In this document: positions 18,491 through 28,063 of the stretch, in pieces | Position numbering within the stretch: position 1 is the first letter of the stretch | Layout of the letters: each line of letters starts with the position of its first letter | Notes under the pieces: model-generated | What the model saw: only the letters and a program-made list of their open reading frames with translations | Told to the model about the DNA's origin: nothing | The model's database searches: none | Assembly (NCBI GenBank): GCA_963753055.1 | Contig: CAVWAP010000002.1 | Location: 248,001 to 312,000 of the forward strand | DNA: 64,000 nucleotides | Direction of reading: 5' to 3' | Source of the DNA: JAUWGC01 sp963753055 | GTDB lineage: Bacteria; Bacteroidota; Bacteroidia; Bacteroidales; B18-G4 | Translations under genes and position numbers: made by a program

Positions 18491-19471
18491 TTAACTTCTC
18501 ATTGCTGCGATATATTCTTCAATTGCAGTCTTGATGGGAGTATAGGTAATACCCAGTTCTTTTTCAGCTTTACTACCATCAGCTTGAAAACCTACTTTCA
18601 TTGTTTTCATCTGGTTATCAGACATACCCCAGATAGGTGGTTTTTTGATCAAGTTGGAAATCCGGGTGAGCACGTAGGCACTCGACAATGCCATGAAATC
18701 AGGCATGCTTATAAAAGGCAATGAAACTCCAGAGACTTCACTTATCATTTTATTGAAATCTTTTAAACTAATCTGATGTTTCGCAATAATGTACCTTTCA
18801 CCTATGTTGTTAGGTTTTTCTGCCGCTTTAATTATCCCTTCAGCAACATCTTTGATATGAACCCATGTAAGAATACTATTTTTAAAAATAGTTGCCGGTA
18901 AAGTCTTTTTGACAAGCCCTGATACATATGCACCAGATGATTTTGGATCTCCTGCACCTAAAACTGCACCGGGGTAGATAACTACTAGTGGCAAACCATT
19001 GTTTTGATAAAGATCCCAGGCTATCTGATCACCTTCAAATTTAGTCTGAGCATATAAACTGTACTTCTCAGGGCCTGGTGTACTATCTTCCTTAAATGGG
19101 ATTTCATTAGGTTTTCCATAAGTCACTACTGAACTGATATGCACTACTTTTGATACCTTGGTTTCCAATGCACATTCCATTATGTTACGAGTGCCATCAA
19201 CATTCGTTTTCTTGTAGACTGACTTATCAGGTTCCCAAAATGTATATATGTTGGCCAAATTAATGACCCAATCACAACCCTTCATTCCTTGAAGGATGGA
19301 TGACTTGTCTCTGACGTCTCCTTCTATTACTTTAACTCCAGATGACCGGAGTCTTTCAATAGATGGACTAGTTTTCCTAACCAAACATAACAATTCATGA
19401 TTGGTATATTTTAACTGTTCAAGTACCTGTTTTCCTATAAAACCGGTAGCTCCTGTAATAAATATTTTCAT
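18491..19471 (-). CDS. NAD(P)-dependent epimerase/dehydratase (extended SDR)
   Basis: The 326-residue protein is an extended short-chain dehydrogenase with the N-terminal Rossmann motif TGATGFIG (6-13), the VINLAN segment, the VHISSVVTYG strand and the catalytic YxxxK (YAQTK, about residue 137). It most resembles dihydroflavonol-reductase-like and hopanoid-associated sugar epimerase families that act on nucleotide-sugars or ketones; substrate is not predictable. It is bracketed by two long palindromes (18306-18435 downstream, 19636-19770 upstream), as a single-gene cassette would be. No neighbour suggests a pathway. Confidence 0.88.
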   Translation of the reverse strand: MKIFITGATGFIGKQVLEQLKYTNHELLCLVRKTSPSIERLRSSGVKVIEGDVRDKSSILQGMKGCDWVINLANIYTFWEPDKSVYKKTNVDGTRNIMECALETKVSKVVHISSVVTYGKPNEIPFKEDSTPGPEKYSLYAQTKFEGDQIAWDLYQNNGLPLVVIYPGAVLGAGDPKSSGAYVSGLVKKTLPATIFKNSILTWVHIKDVAEGIIKAAEKPNNIGERYIIAKHQISLKDFNKMISEVSGVSLPFISMPDFMALSSAYVLTRISNLIKKPPIWGMSDNQMKTMKVGFQADGSKAEKELGITYTPIKTAIEEYIAAMRS

Positions 19472-19635
19472 GTTCTGTTATTTGTTTAACCAAATTTTGG
19501 CGAATAATGAACTTAAATCAAATTTATTTTTGGTATTATTTAGTTATCAGAGGGTTATGCACAAAGAGGTTTATATATTGAGTGATTTTTAGGGAATAAT
19601 TGGCATAGCAAAGATCTATCTATAGCACTCATATT

Positions 19636-19770
19636 GTTGCTAACGGTTTGGCTATGTGTAGTGTGGGATTTTATTGTACCTCACTTTCAAATCACTACAA
19701 AACTTATTGCTTGTGTATACTTTCAAATTATCACTGAAACCCGCATTGGATATAGCCTTGGTTACAAGCA
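19636..19770. repeat. attC-like long palindrome P2
   Basis: Left arm GCTAACGGTTTGGCTATG..GTGTGGGATTT pairs with right arm AAACCCGCATTGGATATAGCC..GGTTACAAGC. The 135-bp spacing equals that of P1. It lies 165 bp upstream of the epimerase start. The rest of 19472-20125 shows no gene. Confidence 0.5.
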
Positions 19771-20125
19771 TTATTAAATGAAAATTCTATACAATTTTAA
19801 AAGTAATGATTTTATTGATGATAAAATGTGCAATTTCCATCAGCATTTTAATACAAATTGTTCATAACTTTATTAGAATCGATGGGTTACTAAATTGATT
19901 TTTTGGAATTAATATTTGATAGTATTAACAATAGAGCTTTTCACTTTTTTATTAAATGTTAATACATGACTGCAAAGTCTAATTTATCAGTCATATTATC
20001 AATTATAATTCGTATTCAAATTAAATACATTTGTGCGCATTTCAGAGTGTTGAATTGGTGGTGTGAATATGCCGAAAATACACCTTTAAAAAGAAGTAGG
20101 CATAATCTATCAAATATTATATGTT

Positions 20126-20581
20126 ATGAAAAAATTATTGCTATTTGTATCAATTTTTGTTTTGCTGATCAGTGAAACAACATGCCAGGAACAGGGCAAT
20201 ATTATTATTGGCCGTTTAGAATCAGGTGAACCCGTTATTACTTTAAGCGAATCAAAAATTAAGACCGATTGGGAAAGTCTCCTAGGGGATGAAGATATTA
20301 ATGTGGATTTCTCAGAATTCGGCATCGCTGATATGGGAACCTACTATTTGTTAATTGGAATAGATGAAACAAATGGTATTGAGGCAGCAATTGAGTTAGT
20401 TCTGGTAAGCAACCAATTTTATGAGGATTTAGATTCTGGTAATGGTCATACAGTAACTTGTAAAGGTTGCGCCTGGGCATGTCATCCCAAAAAACAGGGT
20501 GAAAATTGGATTTGTCATCCCAATTGTGATCCTTGTGAAAAGACAGAAGTTGTAGTTATAGAAAACGCAATATTTAATTAG
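20126..20581 (+). CDS. small secreted protein with C-terminal Cys/His cluster
   Basis: This 151-residue protein starts with a signal peptide (MKKLLLFVSIFVLLISETTC). The middle part is acidic and beta-rich. The C-terminal 45 residues hold six cysteines and two histidines in the order CKGCAWACHP...CHPNCDPC, spaced like a metal-binding knuckle or a pair of disulphides. The signal region also ends near a Cys (ETTC), but its context is a poor lipobox. I do not recognise the family. It stands alone between palindromic spacers, on the opposite strand to rsgA and the epimerase. Confidence 0.6.
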   Translation: MKKLLLFVSIFVLLISETTCQEQGNIIIGRLESGEPVITLSESKIKTDWESLLGDEDINVDFSEFGIADMGTYYLLIGIDETNGIEAAIELVLVSNQFYEDLDSGNGHTVTCKGCAWACHPKKQGENWICHPNCDPCEKTEVVVIENAIFN

Positions 20582-21131
20582 CCCAAGAAGGATATGTCCA
20601 TAAAAAGATCCTTGAAATTAATTATTTAATTAGTATTGCTTGTAACTTGTTTATATATTATCATTTTGTTGTCTTTAACACCCATATAGGGTGGATAAAA
20701 ACACGTTTATGTAATTTGTATATATGATTTATTCAAATATACAAAAGTTTATTTGGTCATTTCTGCTGCAACTTCCACCCCATCTTCGCCAAAGGCTCCG
20801 GAGGGTAAAAAAGGGAGCACGCTTTGTCCGCCATAGCCTTGGCGGAGGCGGATGCTCCCTTTTTTGATATCTGATTCGTGATCCACCTTCGCTGCGCTTC
20901 GGTGGACAACGTATCTGATATCTGATATTTGATTATTCTGTTCAGTGTTCAGTGATCAGTGTTCACTGTGTTGGCTTGTGCGTGTAGTTCTAGTCAGGAA
21001 AAGGGGGGGTAGATGTTTGTCGTCAGCAACATTTGGTCACAATTAAACCATCTTCTTGGGTTATAGCTTTATGATGTCCAAATTCTTTTGAAGACTTACA
21101 AGAAACGAGGCGTATAATGTTACTGTATTCC
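20582..21131. repeat. repeat-filled spacer
   Basis: Holds a TAACTTGTTTATATaTTA...GGTGGATAAAAACACGTTT segment also found at 31975-32040, a TCTGCTGCAACTTCC word shared with 32060, 39332 and 40706, the 59-bp nested hairpin (20807-20865), gatatctgat repeats, cagtgatcagtgttcactg words, and a sorting-domain fossil at 20975-21015. No gene. Confidence 0.55.
20807..20865. terminator. terminator-like nested hairpin, second copy
   Basis: Identical over 59 bp to 14101-14159: outer stem GGGAGCA/TGCTCCC with A6 and T6 flanks, inner TCCGCC...GGCGGA. It lies between convergent genes (20126 forward, 21132 reverse), where a bidirectional terminator is expected. Confidence 0.65.
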
Positions 21132-22166
21132 TTACCTGATCACAAACTTTTCAGTGAGGTGTTTTCCACAATCGCAGCTGATATGGGCAAAGTAAATGCC
21201 TGAGGGTAAATTGCCGATATCGATACGTTCACTCGCGGCTCCATTTGTATGCCCAACAGCGGTTCGGTTGATCACCACCTGTCCAACCTGGTTCACGATC
21301 GAAATAGTAGCACCTGTGCTGGGTGAAATATCGAACTCGACCATAACATGGTCATCGGCCGGGTTGGGGAATACCCTGAGCCGGGATACCATTTCATCAG
21401 GCTGATTGCTGATTCCTGTGACAACACTGCTGTAATATGCCACAGTATCGGTGACCCCATAATAAGTATTGTTAAGAATCTCTATGCTAAAAAGGGGCGA
21501 TTTTGAATTTGCCGCAAACCAGGAATACTGTGACCTGACTATATCAAAATCCTTAACATAGAAGCCGCCAACGAACACAGAGTCAATTTCAGTATCCACG
21601 GTTAATATTCGTAAGACGTTTGTATAGGTTCCGTTCGGGAGTATTAGCGTACCATAAGCATCTGCTAACATCTCACTGGATGCAGTCACCCTGACATCCG
21701 CCATAGAAGTTGTTACAACACCTTTATAAGTGTCAGAGTATGTGTCCTCATATGTGAAAGGAAATTTTAGAAAAGTCCTGCTGTCGCTGTATATCAACAG
21801 TGAAGGAAATGTTCCGGTTGTTGACTGGGAACCTAAATAATAATATCCATCTGTATTAGTCAGGACATAGGTGAAGATGGTATCTCCCATGTTCAAAGCT
21901 ACATTGGCCGATGGAAACTCATTTCCGGCAGGTGCCTGTGCGGGGTCAATGGCTGTGATCTGACCTCCATAAAGTGTATTAAGACCTGAAAAATCCCAGT
22001 TAACATCAGGGCCGGTGGCGCCGGTTGACAGCCCGGTCGTAGATACAAAATTAATATCGGATACATCCCCTACCTGAGGAGCGTTTTGGGGGTATTGAAG
22101 CGTTGGCTGTGCGACAAGCGTCAATGTAAAAAATGCACAACCCAGGAATAAATAAAACTTTTTCAT
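21132..22166 (-). CDS. T9SS-exported secreted protein
   Basis: The open frame extends to 22196, but the Met at 22166 (MKKFYLFLGCAFFTLTLVAQ) starts a proper signal peptide, so this start is preferred. The mature protein (about 325 residues) is beta-rich with a GPDVNWDFSGL motif frequent in Bacteroidota secreted proteins. A T9SS type A sorting domain fills the last 80 residues: LRVFPNPADD, VEFDISPS, VNQVGQVV, GNLPSGIYFAHI and EKFVIR. This tail is different at the DNA level from the tails at 12100 and 24200. No enzymatic motif is visible. Confidence 0.85.
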   Translation of the reverse strand: MKKFYLFLGCAFFTLTLVAQPTLQYPQNAPQVGDVSDINFVSTTGLSTGATGPDVNWDFSGLNTLYGGQITAIDPAQAPAGNEFPSANVALNMGDTIFTYVLTNTDGYYYLGSQSTTGTFPSLLIYSDSRTFLKFPFTYEDTYSDTYKGVVTTSMADVRVTASSEMLADAYGTLILPNGTYTNVLRILTVDTEIDSVFVGGFYVKDFDIVRSQYSWFAANSKSPLFSIEILNNTYYGVTDTVAYYSSVVTGISNQPDEMVSRLRVFPNPADDHVMVEFDISPSTGATISIVNQVGQVVINRTAVGHTNGAASERIDIGNLPSGIYFAHISCDCGKHLTEKFVIR

Positions 22167-22323
22167 ATTCAATGGTTTTGGTTTCGGGTAATTCAAATAT
22201 AGTAAATATTTAGATAGAATGAAAATATTTTCCGGGTTCAGGGTTCAGGATGCCGGTGCAAATTCCGGAGCCTGTGACCCACCTGTTCCGGCCTGATAGC
22301 AACTAACCATACCTGGATCATCA

Positions 22324-22374
22324 GGAATCCTTCAAATGTTACACCTGTTATAGCATTTGTTACATATCTGATAG
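22324..22374 (+). promoter_or_regulatory. 51-bp upstream element shared with the 35552 gene
   Basis: Matches 35458-35508 with one mismatch. It contains TGTTACA at 22337-22343 and 22358-22364 (21 bp apart, two helical turns), the shape of an operator for a regulator that binds direct repeats. It lies about 90 bp upstream of the beta-helix gene at 22461. Confidence 0.55.
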
Positions 22375-22460
22375 CCTAAAGTAAGAAGTCTGCTTAACTT
22401 GGGAAAAATACGGCCATGATGAAATAATACACTCTACTTATTAACCTAAAATATTTAACC

Positions 22461-24266
22461 ATGAAAAAGTTTATACTATTAATCATTATGATGATTCCAA
22501 TTATCATGATGTCACAGACACCGGTTCCTGCGGGACCGGTATCCGGCACCTGGAACCTTGCCGGCTCACCCTATATGGTGAACGGGGAAATCTATATTGA
22601 GGAAGCGGCCACACTGGTAATTGAACCGGGAGTGGAAGTACGTTTTACAGGCTGGTATAAGTTTATCATAAACGGATCCTTAATGGCTGAAGGCACCGAA
22701 GCAGCCAATATTCTTTTTACTGCTGATGATAACAATGAGCATTGGTACGGGCTCAGGTTTATAGAAAGTAATAAAACTTCAGTCCTGGATTATTGTATTG
22801 TCGAATATGGAGAAACAATACTTGATTGGGGTATTGGCTTGTTTCCTGAAAATGCCGGTGGTGGGATTCTTGTAAGCATGTGCCCAGATGCTTCCATATC
22901 AATTAAAAATTCTATCATACGTAACAACGAGGCTTATGATGGCGGTGGAATATTATGCGATGAAAGTATTATCACAGTGGAAAATTGTGAAATCACCTCA
23001 AACAGTGCTTTCAATGGTGGTGGCATAGTTATTATTAACAATTCTTCTCTTACTATGACCAACTCAACCATTGCAAATAATTCCTCTGGAAACGAAGGGG
23101 GAGGGATTCTACTTCTTGTAGGAGGTTTACTGGAATTAATCAATAATACATTTATCCATAATACCTGTCAAAATGGTGGTGGTGGACTTTGTATTTATGA
23201 TCCTTTGAGTTTTATTATTAAGCAAAATATTATAGCTTTTAATTCCGCTGAGGAAGGAGGGGGTATCTATCTCGATGACGCATATAATTTAGGATCATTA
23301 TCAGACAATACCATTGCCTATAATGAGGCAACTATTAACGGAGGAGGGGTATGCTGTGTTGGAAATACAACACACTCCTTTGAAAGTAATATCATTTATT
23401 TCAATCAAGTAAACGAAATAAATAATCAGATTTTTCTTTCCGGCAACTCAATTCCCATAATTTCATATTGTAATATTCAGGACAGCACAGCTGGATTTAG
23501 CGGTTATGGTGCTGCCTCGGTATCACTTACTGATTGTGTTTATGGTGACCCATTATTTTCAGATCCCATGAACGATGATTTCTCTTTAACATGGGATAAT
23601 TATCCTTATCCGGACGGAACCAGATCACCATGTATTGATGCCGGTTGTGTGGGATTACCTGAACCCGACGGCACTTGCAATGATATCGGGGCATATTCCT
23701 TCTTCCAGCAACTGGATGTACCTGTGATGCTAACAAATACCTATGTAAATGAAAATAGTTTCCTGGCAGAATGGACGGAATGCTATGGGGCTCTCGGATA
23801 TTATCTCGATGTTGCACTGGATGATGGATTTACAAATATGGTATATCAAGGAATTGAAGTGTTTGATAGCACCCGCTATATGGTTGAAGAACTTGATCAG
23901 GGAACAACATACTATTACAGAGTGAATGCATATAACAGCGCCCTAACCAGTATCTATTCTAATACTGAATCGGTTTCAACTCTTCCGACTTCAATTGATG
24001 AACAAGTTTTAATAGTTAAAATAGCCATTTATCCAAACCCCTGCACCACCACCACAACCCTCTCCTACATCCTTGACAAACCTGAGAATGTACAGTTTAC
24101 AGTTTACAATGTACAATCTCAGATCGTTTTTATGATGAAGGAAAAGCAGGAAAAAGGAGAGCATAAGGTGCAATGGAATGCTGAAGGATTGCCTGCCGGG
24201 ATGTATTATTTCAGTATCCAGGCTGGTGAGATGGTTGGTGGGGGGAAATTGGTGAAAATGGAATAG
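22461..24266 (+). CDS. T9SS-exported beta-helix protein with fibronectin III domain
   Basis: This 601-residue protein has a signal peptide (MKKFILLIIMMIPIIMMSQ). A right-handed beta-helix spans about 30-400, opening with the WNLAGSPYMVNGEIYIEEAA and LVIEPGVEVRF signature and many GGG turns (NAGGG, DGGG, EGGG, NGGGG). A fibronectin type III domain lies at about 418-510 (FLAEWTECYGALGYYLDVA, TYYYRVNAYN). The T9SS sorting domain is at about 520-601 (IYPNPCTTTTTLSYI, FTVYNVQSQIV, GLPAGMYYF, GGGKLVKME). The protein is probably a surface glycan-binding protein. Its promoter region shares a 51-bp element with another beta-helix gene, and its 3' end shares coding plus flanking DNA with the T9SS gene at 53969. 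Confidence 0.88.
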   Translation: MKKFILLIIMMIPIIMMSQTPVPAGPVSGTWNLAGSPYMVNGEIYIEEAATLVIEPGVEVRFTGWYKFIINGSLMAEGTEAANILFTADDNNEHWYGLRFIESNKTSVLDYCIVEYGETILDWGIGLFPENAGGGILVSMCPDASISIKNSIIRNNEAYDGGGILCDESIITVENCEITSNSAFNGGGIVIINNSSLTMTNSTIANNSSGNEGGGILLLVGGLLELINNTFIHNTCQNGGGGLCIYDPLSFIIKQNIIAFNSAEEGGGIYLDDAYNLGSLSDNTIAYNEATINGGGVCCVGNTTHSFESNIIYFNQVNEINNQIFLSGNSIPIISYCNIQDSTAGFSGYGAASVSLTDCVYGDPLFSDPMNDDFSLTWDNYPYPDGTRSPCIDAGCVGLPEPDGTCNDIGAYSFFQQLDVPVMLTNTYVNENSFLAEWTECYGALGYYLDVALDDGFTNMVYQGIEVFDSTRYMVEELDQGTTYYYRVNAYNSALTSIYSNTESVSTLPTSIDEQVLIVKIAIYPNPCTTTTTLSYILDKPENVQFTVYNVQSQIVFMMKEKQEKGEHKVQWNAEGLPAGMYYFSIQAGEMVGGGKLVKME

Positions 24267-24458
24267 TGAAATGATGTTCCATGGACGCATGGACACATGT
24301 ACGAAGGAATCTCTACTGTACCTCTGTTTGCAAACCACATATTGAAGTTATAAATTTACTGGTAAACATTTTACTGACGATCTACAGTGTGTACGCTTTA
24401 AATCTTTGCCCAATGTGCATGGCTCTAAACTTCGGACAAGTCAAATATTAAAACTTGT

Positions 24459-27400
24459 TTATATTTCTTCAACTTCCTTCAAATTATTTTCCCTGTCTCT
24501 GTCAATTAAAACTACAAAGGGATCAATACCAGCGTAGTATGGTTTTTCGTTAACGATGATTTCAATCTCGGTTTTGTTTTGTGTGAACTTGTGTTTTTTG
24601 TAATAGATTTCTTCTTTATCTTTATTCAAAACACCTACATAAATATAATCGTTTAGAGCCTGCTCTGTTTGAGTTCCAATACTGTCGGCATAGAATTTTT
24701 TTGCTTTTACATTTATTTTTACTTTGTATTTGTCGTTGCTTACTATTTCGTATTGTGCCGATTCGATTTCGTTTTCATAAAGGGTGATTTTTTCAAAAAG
24801 ATCGGTAACAAGATATAGCAAACTGTCGGGGGTAGATTTTTTTATTTCATTAACAAAATCAACTGAGAGCGGATAATTAACGGTTGATCCATATTTATTC
24901 ACAAGGCGGCTTAAAGCAGAGCTTAATGAATCCAAACCAATATAATCGTGCAGCGCATACATAACCACTGAACTTTTTGGATAGTTCAGATAATCCTGAA
25001 CAGGCAATGACCGAAACATAGCTCTTTCGCCTTCATAATCAGTTTTACGACGACGCAGGTATCTTTCCATTTCATCTTTAAGGTATTTTCTTGACATTTT
25101 CACTCCAAATTTTTCTTCATTGCACATTGCCATTACATATTGGGCCATTGTTTCGGTGAGCATAAAACCACCCTCGGCAAAGGCAGGAGTAACAACATAT
25201 CCCCACCACTGATGAGCCATTTCATGTACACAAACTCCAAACATCATATCCACTACATCCGGGTCATTAAAGTTGGCGGTAAATCCGGAGCCTTCGCGCC
25301 AGATAAAAATACTTGGCTGCGAGCGGGCACTTCCACCAGTCAAATAATCAGGAATTTCTACAATCCTGATATTATTAAATGGAAAATCGCAATAGTTTTT
25401 AGTATTAAAATCAAATGACCTCTTTATACCGTCAATCATTCGCTGAACATTGTACGGATGCTTTTCATCATAATAGATTTCAATATTAATATCCTGATAT
25501 TTATCCTTTGCTACTTCATACCTTCCTGATGCAAAAATTAGCTCATTCTGCATGGTAATATCTGAATGATAATGGAAATAATTCCGGTTGTTTTCAGTCC
25601 ATTTATTAATCAGTTCCCCGTTTGAAACAATGGTCTGGTCGCTGCTTGTGCTGATTACGGCATTAAACTTTATATTGTCAAGGTTAATAAAAGGAACTTT
25701 TCTGTCTGCATTTTCTAAAGAAGGAAATGCTGAAAGTTCACCTAGCCCATATTTTCTCCTGTCATTTTCGTCCAGAAGAATGAAAAGATTATTATACCCG
25801 ATTATCGGAAAGAAAGGAGACTCGCCACCTGATAGCATCAAACAGGTTCCATTTCCAACAATTAAATCTTTTGGATGATTATCATCGGTAAAGCCATTTG
25901 TCAGTATCTCATAATCAAACAGCAATTTGATTTCCTCTCCGGGTTTTAAAGGTTTATTGAGTTTGAAAACTTTAAACCCAGCTTCTTCTCCCTCATAAAT
26001 CAATTCAGCAGGAGCACTAAATTCAAATTTTTTAATATTATCTACTAACCTACCCCCCCAAAGATTAGTACAAATTTCGTCAATGTTTTTATCTGAATTA
26101 TTTTTTAACAAATAATAACCCCGGATCAAAGCCTCTCTTTTATCTGGGAATATATCAATTTTTAAATCAATGTTTGAAATGTCGGGTTGCGTAACATCCT
26201 TGTATTTACTATATTTTATTTCATATTGAGCTTTTATGTTTTTGTAAGTCTTTTCCGACATATACGAATTCAGAATATATTTATTGTAAAAAATAAAACT
26301 ACCTGAGCTTATAAATAAAACAATTAGAATTCCCAATGACACTTTCTGAAATCTTGTGATGTTTTGTTTTGCGATTTTAAACCGGAATTTAAGGATGGTC
26401 TCATTATTTCGCCGCCACAACAATGTGCTTATCAGGATTAAAATAACGCCAAGGAACGCCCAGTAAAACGTGTACCATAAAATGGTTTCGGCATTGAACC
26501 CAAAACCATTCATGTTAGAATATGTAAAATTTGGAATTTTACCGTACCTGAGTAATAAATGGTCAAATTTGAGGACCATAAAAATTACGATATCCAGCAC
26601 AAAATAAAGAGCAGATATAAAAAATCCGAGATATTTATTAGGGGTAAGATTTTGAATTAATAAAACAATAATTGCCATAAACCAGTAATTGAGCATATCA
26701 ATTCCATATATGTGCTTAATATATAAACCAAGATTAATATCTGTAAAGCCGAGAGATAATTGTGTGATTATTCCGCCAATCATCCCAAGGGTAATAAAAA
26801 GGAACTGAATGCCCATGAGTGTAAAAAGTTTTGATAAATAGCTCATCCAATTAGGAACAGGTAAGGTGTCATAGAATTCGTTTGAGCTGTTATCTCTTTC
26901 ACGCCACACTAAAACGCCTCCAAAAAAGATGGTCAACGGTATCATATATGTCCATAAATGGTCGGTGTATTTTAAAAATTCCGAAGTTAGGGGATATACC
27001 ATTGAACGGTCGGACATTACATTACCAAGGAAGTTGGCTATTATTTCACTAATTGCAAAAAAAGTGAGTATCAGAAAAGCCGGATGAAAGACAATTCGTT
27101 TAAACTCGAGAAAAACAAGCCTGAAACATTTTTGTAACTGAAATGTAAATGATTCATCAATATTAGAAATTGGAATTCGTTGAATAATATTTTTTCTTGT
27201 TTCAACTATTTGGGTTGAAATCCCTTTGTTTTTTTTCTTCTTTGTTTCAAGTTGTGATACGAATTTGAATTTTTTCCAGGTGTAAAATAATAATGCGAAA
27301 CTTATAATCAGCCAAATTATCCTGTTCAGAATAAATACAACATTAATAGGCATTTGGTTGGCATTCATATCGGCAACTGTCCAAAATTTTGCCTGAAGGT

Positions 27401-28052
27401 TAATGGCTAAGATTCCAAAAGGATCAATTAAGGTTTTAACCGTTTCATTATCCACAGCCGTTAATCCACCCATCAATAAACCATATATTCCAAGAAAGGC
27501 TATGCCGGCAATGTATGTCATTATCATACGGCGGCTTAAGGTCGCAAGTGCGAAAAATATACTGCCGATAAAAATCAGGTTAGGGATTAATATTAGAAAT
27601 ATAGGGACAATAAACGCCTGCAATTGAAAAGGTCCGTAATATTTATCATCAATGCTAAGGCAACCGAAAATATAACCCAAAACCACACCTGCAAAAATTA
27701 AAATGTTTGCAATCAAAGCACCGCTAAACCTACCTCCGAGATATGCGAATTTCGACATCGGGGTTGTGAAGAAAAAATCGTGGATATTTGCCTCAAAATC
27801 TTTTGCAACAGCACGCCCTACTATTAACATGGTAAATAAAACGCTTATGATGCTGAAATTTGTAAATATTTTCGCAATATTTATTGCAGCATTGTTCCAT
27901 TCTTTGCCAAACCTCATTCCCATCATTATCGTGTTTGGATCAGTATTGGAAGACCACAGATAGGCAGCATAAAACATTATTGCCGTAAAAATATAAAAGG
28001 CAACGCTTTTCAGATTTTTCTTTAATTCGGCAGTAAATATTATTGTGAACAT
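24459..28052 (-). CDS. ABC-2 type permease fused to M1-family aminopeptidase
   Basis: The 1197-residue protein has an N-terminal permease half with two sets of about six membrane segments (about 1-270 and 320-590), then a periplasmic peptidase half. The latter contains HEMAH (about residue 945) with a downstream Glu in LTETMAQY, the M1 zinc site, and the conserved SxPSIFIWREG region before it. Such fusions are known in Bacteroidota, always beside an ABC ATPase; their physiological substrate is not established. The gene begins 11 bp after the ATPase gene on the same strand, so the two form an operon and presumably one complex. Length is typical of the family. Confidence 0.9.
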   Translation of the reverse strand: MFTIIFTAELKKNLKSVAFYIFTAIMFYAAYLWSSNTDPNTIMMGMRFGKEWNNAAINIAKIFTNFSIISVLFTMLIVGRAVAKDFEANIHDFFFTTPMSKFAYLGGRFSGALIANILIFAGVVLGYIFGCLSIDDKYYGPFQLQAFIVPIFLILIPNLIFIGSIFFALATLSRRMIMTYIAGIAFLGIYGLLMGGLTAVDNETVKTLIDPFGILAINLQAKFWTVADMNANQMPINVVFILNRIIWLIISFALLFYTWKKFKFVSQLETKKKKNKGISTQIVETRKNIIQRIPISNIDESFTFQLQKCFRLVFLEFKRIVFHPAFLILTFFAISEIIANFLGNVMSDRSMVYPLTSEFLKYTDHLWTYMIPLTIFFGGVLVWRERDNSSNEFYDTLPVPNWMSYLSKLFTLMGIQFLFITLGMIGGIITQLSLGFTDINLGLYIKHIYGIDMLNYWFMAIIVLLIQNLTPNKYLGFFISALYFVLDIVIFMVLKFDHLLLRYGKIPNFTYSNMNGFGFNAETILWYTFYWAFLGVILILISTLLWRRNNETILKFRFKIAKQNITRFQKVSLGILIVLFISSGSFIFYNKYILNSYMSEKTYKNIKAQYEIKYSKYKDVTQPDISNIDLKIDIFPDKREALIRGYYLLKNNSDKNIDEICTNLWGGRLVDNIKKFEFSAPAELIYEGEEAGFKVFKLNKPLKPGEEIKLLFDYEILTNGFTDDNHPKDLIVGNGTCLMLSGGESPFFPIIGYNNLFILLDENDRRKYGLGELSAFPSLENADRKVPFINLDNIKFNAVISTSSDQTIVSNGELINKWTENNRNYFHYHSDITMQNELIFASGRYEVAKDKYQDINIEIYYDEKHPYNVQRMIDGIKRSFDFNTKNYCDFPFNNIRIVEIPDYLTGGSARSQPSIFIWREGSGFTANFNDPDVVDMMFGVCVHEMAHQWWGYVVTPAFAEGGFMLTETMAQYVMAMCNEEKFGVKMSRKYLKDEMERYLRRRKTDYEGERAMFRSLPVQDYLNYPKSSVVMYALHDYIGLDSLSSALSRLVNKYGSTVNYPLSVDFVNEIKKSTPDSLLYLVTDLFEKITLYENEIESAQYEIVSNDKYKVKINVKAKKFYADSIGTQTEQALNDYIYVGVLNKDKEEIYYKKHKFTQNKTEIEIIVNEKPYYAGIDPFVVLIDRDRENNLKEVEEI

Positions 28053-28063
28053 AATTTTGTCTT

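Noticed and set aside
18488..18724. Plus-strand frame opposite the epimerase
   Set aside because: Antisense to a well-supported SDR gene.
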